Shown here in pieces: positions 13,316 to 18,723 of a DNA stretch of 18,723 nucleotides. The translations under genes were made by a program, and so were the position numbers. The DNA is from JAXDBM01 sp964460245. GTDB lineage: Bacteria; Desulfobacterota; Syntrophia; Syntrophales; Fen-1087. The stretch lies in assembly GCA_964460245.1 (NCBI GenBank), contig CAYWTL010000047.1, positions 1-18,723 of the forward strand, written 5' to 3'. The notes under the pieces were generated by a model that was given only the letters and a program-made list of their open reading frames with translations, had not been told where the DNA came from and searched no databases. How positions within the stretch are numbered: the first letter of the stretch is position 1; every line of letters begins with the position of its first letter.

Positions 13316-14698
13316 ATGCCCTCGAATCACTTGACGCCCAGACAAATCGTCGAAAAGCTGGATCAGTACATCATCGGGCAGGCCGACGCCAAGCGGGCCG
13401 TTGCCATCGCCCTGCGCAACCGCTGGCGCCGACAGAATGTCGCCAAGGAACTGGCGGAGGAGATTTCCCCGAAGAACATTATCATGATCGGGCCCACCGG
13501 CGTCGGCAAGACGGAAATTGCGAGACGCCTGGCCAAACTGGACAATTCGCCGTTCCTCAAGGTGGAGGCGTCGAAATTCACGGAAGTCGGTTATGTCGGA
13601 CGGGATGTGGAATCGATGATCCGGGACCTGGTCGAACTGGCCGCGAACATGGTCAAGTCCGAGGAGCAGGAGAATGTGAAGGCGCGAGCGGCCGAACTGG
13701 CCGTGGAGCGGCTTCTGGACATCCTGCTGCCCCCCAAGCCCGTGGAGAAGAGGGTTGAGGACATGCTTTCGGAACGACCGCCGGAGAGCGATGTGCCGGA
13801 GCGTTCGATGCCGCAGGACACGACACGGGACAAAATCCGCCGTCTTCTCCTGGAGGGAAAACTGGACGGACGCACCGTGACCATTGAGATCCAGGATGTC
13901 CGCCCGGGTCCGATGATCGAGGTTTTTTCCTCGTCCGGCGTGGAGGACATGGGACTGAACATCAAGGAGATGTTCGGGAATATTTTCCCCCAGAAGAAAA
14001 AGGAGCGAAAGGTCAAGGTGCCGGAGGCGCTGGAGATCCTGACCCAGCAGGAGGCCCAGCGCCTGGTGGATATGGACAAGGTCACCCGGAACGCCATCGA
14101 GCGCGTGGAGCAGTCGGGCATCATTTTTCTGGATGAAATCGACAAGATCGTGGGCAGCGACGGGGGGCACGGCCCGGATGTGTCCCGCGAGGGGGTGCAG
14201 CGGGATCTCCTGCCCATCGTGGAAGGCTCCAACGTCAACACCCGGTACGGCATGGTCAAGACGGACCACATCCTCTTCATCGCGGCCGGCGCGTTCAGCG
14301 CCACGAAGCCCTCCGACCTGGTCCCCGAGTTGCAGGGGCGGTTTCCCATCCGGGTCGAACTGGATTCCCTGGGAAAGGAGGAATTCATCCGCATCCTCAC
14401 CGAACCTCACAACGCCCTGATCCGGCAGTATGTGGAGATGATGGCGACGGAAGGGGTGAAGATCCGGTTTCGGGACAGCGCCGTCGCAGAGATTGCGGAG
14501 GTGGCGGCGATGGTCAACGAGAAGACGGAAAACATCGGCGCCCGGCGGCTGTACACCATTATGGAGACGCTGCTGGACGACGTTTCCTTTGACGCGCCTG
14601 ACCTTGCGGAAAAGAATGTCGTGATCGATGCGGAGTATGTCCGGCAAAAGCTGATGAACATCGTCGAAGACGAAGATTTGAGCCGGTACATCCTGTAG
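13316..14698 (+). CDS. hslU: ATP-dependent protease HslUV, AAA+ ATPase subunit HslU
   Basis: A 460-residue AAA+ unfoldase that feeds substrates into HslV. It starts LTPRQIVEKLDQYIIGQ, then has Walker A GPTGVGKT (59-66), the pore loop GYVGRD (92-97), the inserted I domain (about 110-240, charged and less conserved) and Walker B IIFLDEID with D273-E274. The HslV-activating C-terminal tail EDLSRYIL is intact. The length matches the family. The ATG directly follows the hslV stop codon; GAGGAGG inside the end of hslV serves as ribosome binding site. Another 38 bp lead to argB, so the protease and arginine genes may share a transcript. Confidence 0.97.
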   Translation: MPSNHLTPRQIVEKLDQYIIGQADAKRAVAIALRNRWRRQNVAKELAEEISPKNIIMIGPTGVGKTEIARRLAKLDNSPFLKVEASKFTEVGYVGRDVESMIRDLVELAANMVKSEEQENVKARAAELAVERLLDILLPPKPVEKRVEDMLSERPPESDVPERSMPQDTTRDKIRRLLLEGKLDGRTVTIEIQDVRPGPMIEVFSSSGVEDMGLNIKEMFGNIFPQKKKERKVKVPEALEILTQQEAQRLVDMDKVTRNAIERVEQSGIIFLDEIDKIVGSDGGHGPDVSREGVQRDLLPIVEGSNVNTRYGMVKTDHILFIAAGAFSATKPSDLVPELQGRFPIRVELDSLGKEEFIRILTEPHNALIRQYVEMMATEGVKIRFRDSAVAEIAEVAAMVNEKTENIGARRLYTIMETLLDDVSFDAPDLAEKNVVIDAEYVRQKLMNIVEDEDLSRYIL

Positions 14699-14736
14699 GA
14701 CGGAGACTGTCGGAACGAACATTCGGGAGAAGCGAA

Positions 14737-15627
14737 ATGGACAAAATCAGGAAATCGATGGAGCGGGCAGACATCCTGCTGGAGGCGCTGCCCTACATCC
14801 AGCGGTTTTACAACAAGACCATCGTGATCAAGTACGGCGGCCATGCCATGCAGGATGACGAGTTGAAGGAGTCCTTCGCCCGTGACGTCCTGATGATGAA
14901 GTATATCGGCATCAATCCCGTCGTCGTCCACGGCGGCGGACCCCAGATCGGAAGCTACCTGAAAAAGATCGGGAAGGAGTCCCGGTTCATTCAGGGCATG
15001 CGCGTGACCGATGAAGAGACCATGAACATCGTCGAGATGGTCCTCGTCGGCTTGATCAACAAGGAGATCGTCGCCCTGATCAACCGTCACGGCGGCCGCG
15101 CGGTGGGTCTGAGCGGCAAGGACGGAAACCTGATCGAGTCGGAGAAATATTTCCTGAGTGCGGAGAAGGCCAAGGATACGCCCCCCGAAATCATCGACAT
15201 CGGTCTGGTCGGCAAGGTGCGCAAGATCAATGCCGCGCTGATTTCATCCCTGGAGCGCGAAGGCTTCATCCCCGTCATCGCACCCACCGGCGTCGGCCGG
15301 AACGGCGAAACGTTCAACATCAACGCCGACATCGTCGCCGGCGAGGTTGCCGCCGCGCTTCAAGCGGAGAAGATGATCTTGCTCACCGACGTGGAAGGCG
15401 TTCTGGACGAGAACAAGCGGCTGATCAACACCATGAGCAATCGGGATGCGCTGGGCATGATCGAGCGAGGCGTGGTGGAGGGGGGGATGTTCCCCAAGGT
15501 GAAGTGCTGCCTGAAGGCGCTTCGCGGCGGCGTCCGGAAGGCGCATATCGTGGACGGCCGCCTGAAGCATGCGATCCTTCTGGAGATGTTCACGGACAGC
15601 GGCATCGGCACGGAAATCGTCCTGTAG
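14737..15627 (+). CDS. argB: Acetylglutamate kinase ArgB
   Basis: A 296-residue amino-acid kinase that phosphorylates N-acetylglutamate, the second step of arginine synthesis. Motifs are IKYGGHAMQ with Lys32, VVHGGGPQIG (63-72), GMRVTDEETM, and the late NADIVAGEVAAAL and GGMFPKVKCC. The N-terminal stretch before the first strand (residues about 1-25, ADILLEALPYIQRFYNKT) matches the extra helix that is present in arginine-inhibited, hexameric acetylglutamate kinases such as those of Pseudomonas and Thermotoga, and absent from the arginine-insensitive E. coli enzyme; feedback inhibition by arginine is therefore inferred. GGGAG lies about eight bases before ATG 14737. It is followed by argD after 21 bp. 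Confidence 0.97.
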   Translation: MDKIRKSMERADILLEALPYIQRFYNKTIVIKYGGHAMQDDELKESFARDVLMMKYIGINPVVVHGGGPQIGSYLKKIGKESRFIQGMRVTDEETMNIVEMVLVGLINKEIVALINRHGGRAVGLSGKDGNLIESEKYFLSAEKAKDTPPEIIDIGLVGKVRKINAALISSLEREGFIPVIAPTGVGRNGETFNINADIVAGEVAAALQAEKMILLTDVEGVLDENKRLINTMSNRDALGMIERGVVEGGMFPKVKCCLKALRGGVRKAHIVDGRLKHAILLEMFTDSGIGTEIVL

Positions 15628-15648
15628 TCGGACGCGGGGAGTAATGAA

Positions 15649-16839
15649 ATGACGACGGAAGAACTGATCAGTCTGTCCGGGCAGTATGTGATGAACACGT
15701 ACCGGCGGTTTCCTCTGGTGCTGGTCCGGGGGGCCGGAGCACGGGTCTGGGACAGCGACGGCCGGGAATATCTGGACATGGCCGGGGGCATTGCGGTGTG
15801 CAGCCTGGGTCATGCCCATCCGAAGGTAACGGCGGCGATTCAGGAACAGGCCGCAAAACTCCTGCATGTCTCCAATCTCTATCACATCGAGCCTCAGATC
15901 CGTTTCGCCCGAATGCTGGTCGAGCATTCTTTTGCGGACAAGGTCTTTTTCTGCAACAGCGGCGCGGAGGCCAACGAGGCGGCCATCAAACTGGCCAGAA
16001 AATACGGCCACGAACGGCTTGGCGGCCGGTATGAACTGATCACCATGAGGGATTCCTTCCACGGGAGGACGCTGGCGACGATCACCGCGACAGGCCAGGA
16101 AAAATTCCAGGCCGGTTTTTCCCCGCTGCCGGAGGGGTTCAAATACGCGCCGTACAACGACCTGCAGGCGCTGGAGGCTTCGATTACGGACAGAACGTGC
16201 GGCGTACTTCTGGAACCGATCCAGGGGGAGGGCGGCGTCAGAATCCCCGCTGCCGGATACCTCCGGGGGGTGAGGGAAATCTGCGACCGCCGCGGCATCC
16301 TGATGCTGCTGGACGAAGTGCAGGTCGGCGTCGGGCGAACGGGGACGCTTTTCGCCTACGAGCACGACGGCATTTGGCCGGACATCATGACCCTTGCCAA
16401 GGCCCTGGGCAACGGCTTCCCCGTGGGCGCCATGCTGGCGACGGAGCGGGTTGCCGCTTCATTCCAGCCCGGCAGCCATGCATCCACGTTCGGCGGCAAC
16501 CCGCTGGCCATGGTGTCCTGCATCGCCGTGTTCGAGACGCTTCTGGGGGATGGAATCCTCGCCAATTGCCGCCGGGTCGGGTCCCGCTTTCTCGAGGGAC
16601 TGCGCCATCTCCAGGATTGCCATGACCGCATTCGGGATGTCCGGGGATTGGGTTTGATGATCGGTGTGGAACTGGCGGAAGATGCCGCCGAGGTCGTGGG
16701 ACATTGCATGAAACGGGGGCTCCTGGTCATTACTTCCGGTTCGGGCAATGTGTTGAGATTCGTGCCGCCGCTGATCATCACGGAGTCCGATGCGGATTGC
16801 GCGATCGATATCCTGGACGAGGTGCTGAAGCAGTCATGA
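15649..16839 (+). CDS. argD: Acetylornithine aminotransferase ArgD
   Basis: A 396-residue class-III PLP aminotransferase converting N-acetylglutamate semialdehyde to N-acetylornithine; the family can also act in lysine synthesis as DapC. Visible motifs are NTYRRFPLVLVRG (16-28), FCNSGAEANEAAIKLARK (101-118), the substrate region DSFHGRT, LLEPIQGEGG (187-196), the PLP-binding LLDEVQVGVGRTG (220-232) and the Schiff-base Lys251 in TLAKALGNGFPVGA. GGGGAG at 15637-15641 is seven bases before ATG 15649. Its stop overlaps the argF start by four bases (ATGA 16836-16839). Confidence 0.96.
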   Translation: MTTEELISLSGQYVMNTYRRFPLVLVRGAGARVWDSDGREYLDMAGGIAVCSLGHAHPKVTAAIQEQAAKLLHVSNLYHIEPQIRFARMLVEHSFADKVFFCNSGAEANEAAIKLARKYGHERLGGRYELITMRDSFHGRTLATITATGQEKFQAGFSPLPEGFKYAPYNDLQALEASITDRTCGVLLEPIQGEGGVRIPAAGYLRGVREICDRRGILMLLDEVQVGVGRTGTLFAYEHDGIWPDIMTLAKALGNGFPVGAMLATERVAASFQPGSHASTFGGNPLAMVSCIAVFETLLGDGILANCRRVGSRFLEGLRHLQDCHDRIRDVRGLGLMIGVELAEDAAEVVGHCMKRGLLVITSGSGNVLRFVPPLIITESDADCAIDILDEVLKQS

Positions 16840-17744
16840 ACAAGGACCTGTTGAGCGTTTACGATCTGGACCGGGCCGATTTTGAAATGATCTTCACCAG
16901 GGCGGCGAAACTCAAAGGGATGCTCAAGTCCGGGGAGCGGTACACGCCGCTGGCCGGGAAAACGCTGGGGATGATTTTCGACAAGTCCTCCACCAGGACG
17001 AGAATTTCCTTTGAGGTTGGAATGTTCCAGTTGGGAGGGATCGCACTCTTTCTCAGCAGCCGCGACACGCAGATCGGCCGGGGAGAGTCGATTTACGATA
17101 CGGCCAGAATCATGTCCCGGTATCTAAACGGGATCATGATCCGGACCTACGCCCAGGAGGCGGTGGAGGAATTCGCCCGCCATGCGACGATTCCCGTGAT
17201 TAACGGCCTGACGGACCTACTTCACCCCTGCCAGATTTTGAGCGACCTTTTCACCATCATCGAAAAAAAGGGGACATATGAAGGTCTGAAGATCGCCTAC
17301 ATCGGAGACGGCAACAACGTGGCCAATTCCTGGCTCAACGCGGCGGCCAGGCTCCCCTTTCACCTGGTCCTCGCCTGCCCGGAACAGTATACGCCGGACG
17401 CCTCCATCTTCGCAAGGGCGGTCCGGGAAGCCGGGCGGGGCGTGTCGCTCGTTCGGAATCCCGAAGAGGCGGCGGCGGACGCCGACGTGATCTACACCGA
17501 TGTCTGGGCCAGCATGGGACAGGAGGCGGAACAGGTGGAGCGCGCGAAGATCTTCCGATCCTACCAGGTCACGAAAAAACTGCTTGAAACTGCCCGCAGG
17601 GATGCTATTGTGATGCATTGCCTTCCCGCACACCGGAACGAAGAGATCGCCGCCGAAGTGATCGACGGGCCCCAGTCCGTCGTGGTGGATCAGGCGGAGA
17701 ATCGCCTGCACGTTCAAAAGGCGATCATGGAAATTCTCATGTGA
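16836..17744 (+). CDS. argF: Ornithine carbamoyltransferase ArgF
   Basis: A 302-residue carbamoyltransferase making citrulline from ornithine and carbamoyl phosphate. The carbamoyl-phosphate site SSTRTRISFE is at 51-60, HPCQ (with its expected His) at 130-133, and the ornithine-site HCLPAHR at 261-267. DVWASMGQE is the usual ornithine-loop motif and separates it from aspartate carbamoyltransferase. The start is the ATG at 16836 that overlaps the argD stop; starting further upstream would only read the argD 3' end in another frame. The overlap indicates translational coupling with argD. After its stop there are 180 bp before argG. Confidence 0.96.
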   Translation: MNKDLLSVYDLDRADFEMIFTRAAKLKGMLKSGERYTPLAGKTLGMIFDKSSTRTRISFEVGMFQLGGIALFLSSRDTQIGRGESIYDTARIMSRYLNGIMIRTYAQEAVEEFARHATIPVINGLTDLLHPCQILSDLFTIIEKKGTYEGLKIAYIGDGNNVANSWLNAAARLPFHLVLACPEQYTPDASIFARAVREAGRGVSLVRNPEEAAADADVIYTDVWASMGQEAEQVERAKIFRSYQVTKKLLETARRDAIVMHCLPAHRNEEIAAEVIDGPQSVVVDQAENRLHVQKAIMEILM

Positions 17745-17807
17745 GGCTTTTCGTGCGTTCGGCGTGCGGGAGGATCGGCGACGGAGACGAAGGCGGATCG
17801 GCCCCTG

Positions 17808-17853
17808 CCCGTGTCGTTCAAGACGGGACCCTCGAGGCACGGCGTGGCCGTGC
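17808..17853 (+). other. Two small stem-loops in the argF-argG spacer
   Basis: CCCGT (17808-17812) can pair with ACGGG (17823-17827), and GCACGG (17837-17842) pairs perfectly with CCGTGC (17848-17853) around a 5-base loop. They lie in the 180-bp spacer between argF and argG. No U-tract follows, so a terminator is doubtful; mRNA leader structure for argG is possible. Nothing else was recognised in this spacer apart from the argG ribosome binding site. Confidence 0.3.
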
Positions 17854-17924
17854 GCCCGCGATCTGAATCCGCCGCGACGGAGATCGGTCCATATATTCGC
17901 AACCACGTTCAAGGAGGTCCGAAT

Positions 17925-18723
17925 TTGAAAAAGAGATTCAAAAAAGTCGTTCTCGCCTATTCGGGGGGTTTGGACACGTCGGTGATCGTCAAGTGGCTCA
18001 TCGAGACCTACCAGTGTGAAGTGATCGCCTTCGCCGCGGATGTCGGCCAGAAGGAGGAGCTTACCGGCCTGAAGCGAAAAGCGATACGGACCGGGGCCAG
18101 CAAGATTTACATCGACGACCTGAGGGAGGAATTCGCCCGGGATTTTGTCTTCCCGGCGCTGAGAGCCAATGCGATCTACGAAGGGACCTACCTGCTGGGC
18201 ACGTCCCTGGCGAGGCCGCTGATCGCCAAACGGCAGATCGAAATTGCCCACTTGGAGGGGGCCGATGCGGTCTGTCACGGCGCAACGGGAAAGGGGAACG
18301 ACCAGGTCCGGTTCGAGTTGACCTACATCGCCCTGGACCCTTCGATCCGCATCATCTCCGCCTGGAAGGATGAAAACTGGATCTTCGATTCGCGGGAATC
18401 GATGCTCGATTACGCCGAGAAGCACGGCATTCCCGTTCCGCTGGTGACGCGCGAGAAGCCCTACAGCAGCGACAGGAACCTGCTGCACATTTCCCATGAA
18501 GGGGGCATCCTGGAAGATCCCTGGGCGGAGGCGCCCGAGGACATGTTTGTCCTGTCGGTTTCGCCCGAAGCCGCCCCGGACAAAGCCACCTACGCGGAAA
18601 TATCCTTCGAGCGCGGCATCCCCGTGGCGGTGGACGGAAGGGAAATGAGTCCCGCCCGGTTGATGGATCATCTCAACCGGATCGCCGGCGCCAACGGCAT
18701 CGGCCGGGTGGACATGGTGGAAA
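17925..18723 (+). CDS. argG: Argininosuccinate synthase ArgG, 3' end beyond the window
   Basis: The first 266 residues of argininosuccinate synthase, which joins citrulline and aspartate with ATP; the whole enzyme is about 400 residues. The PP-loop ATP motif AYSGGLDTS is at 11-19, TSLARPLIAK at 93-102 and HGATGKGNDQVRFE at 118-131. SDRNLLHIS and LEDPW, also conserved, follow. Translation starts at TTG 17925, seven bases after a perfect AAGGAGG (17911-17917); no ATG is available in frame near it. The gene continues the argB-argD-argF order and probably belongs to the same regulon, with argH possibly next (not visible). Confidence 0.95.
   Translation, partial: MKKRFKKVVLAYSGGLDTSVIVKWLIETYQCEVIAFAADVGQKEELTGLKRKAIRTGASKIYIDDLREEFARDFVFPALRANAIYEGTYLLGTSLARPLIAKRQIEIAHLEGADAVCHGATGKGNDQVRFELTYIALDPSIRIISAWKDENWIFDSRESMLDYAEKHGIPVPLVTREKPYSSDRNLLHISHEGGILEDPWAEAPEDMFVLSVSPEAAPDKATYAEISFERGIPVAVDGREMSPARLMDHLNRIAGANGIGRVDMVE

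Noticed and set aside
12698..14722. A 674-residue minus-strand open frame
   Set aside because: It is antisense to hslV and hslU, both of which are certain. No recognisable domain.
16704..16835. N-terminal extension of argF inside argD
   Set aside because: The ATG at 16836 gives the normal ArgF N-terminus and an ATGA overlap with argD. The extension is a shadow of argD.

Overview
The window looks like a fragment of a GC-rich, anaerobic, fatty-acid or aromatic-acid degrading bacterium, most likely a Desulfobacterota (former Deltaproteobacteria) lineage such as the Syntrophia. This is inferred from the gene content: a beta-keto acid cleavage enzyme, DUF35 thiolase partners, a FadH-like flavin/Fe-S reductase and poly-ferredoxins, next to a miaB / bifunctional nuclease / xerC / hslVU / argBDFG housekeeping block. 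A run of 10 Ns near the left end suggests a scaffolded draft or metagenome assembly. No tRNA, rRNA, CRISPR array, insertion sequence or phage gene was seen.

Region A (1-4330, + strand) is a tight catabolic-looking operon. It holds two tandem DUF35 Zn-ribbon/OB-fold proteins (the first cut by the window edge and by the N gap), a CrtC/AttH-type lipocalin-like protein, a CrtI/phytoene-desaturase-type FAD oxidoreductase and a BKACE (DUF849) beta-keto acid cleavage enzyme. It closes with a strong GC hairpin. The carotenoid-type pair sitting between CoA/keto-acid genes is the most unusual grouping here and a candidate uncharacterised pathway.

Region B (4421-5878, +) starts with a promoter-like sequence and a perfect 7-bp palindrome. 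It encodes a protein with an N-terminal helix-turn-helix-like part, a Cys-rich middle and a C-terminal 2[4Fe-4S] ferredoxin domain. A stand-alone C-terminal piece of a PaaK-like acyl-CoA ligase follows in the same frame.

Region C (6027-8830, +) pairs a FadH-like 2,4-dienoyl-CoA reductase with a delta3,5-delta2,4-dienoyl-CoA isomerase-type crotonase. Together they could process double bonds during beta-oxidation of unsaturated acyl-CoAs. Region D (8817-9725, - strand) is a QueG-like Fe-S protein that overlaps the isomerase gene tail to tail and diverges from miaB.

Region E (9884-end, +) is housekeeping: miaB and a bifunctional nuclease gene (overlapping), then xerC-hslV-hslU (overlapping or abutting), then argB, argD, argF (argD/argF overlap) and, after a 180-bp spacer, the start of argG, which runs off the window. 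No stretch longer than 180 bp lacks a gene. The long minus-strand frames opposite these genes are codon-bias shadows.
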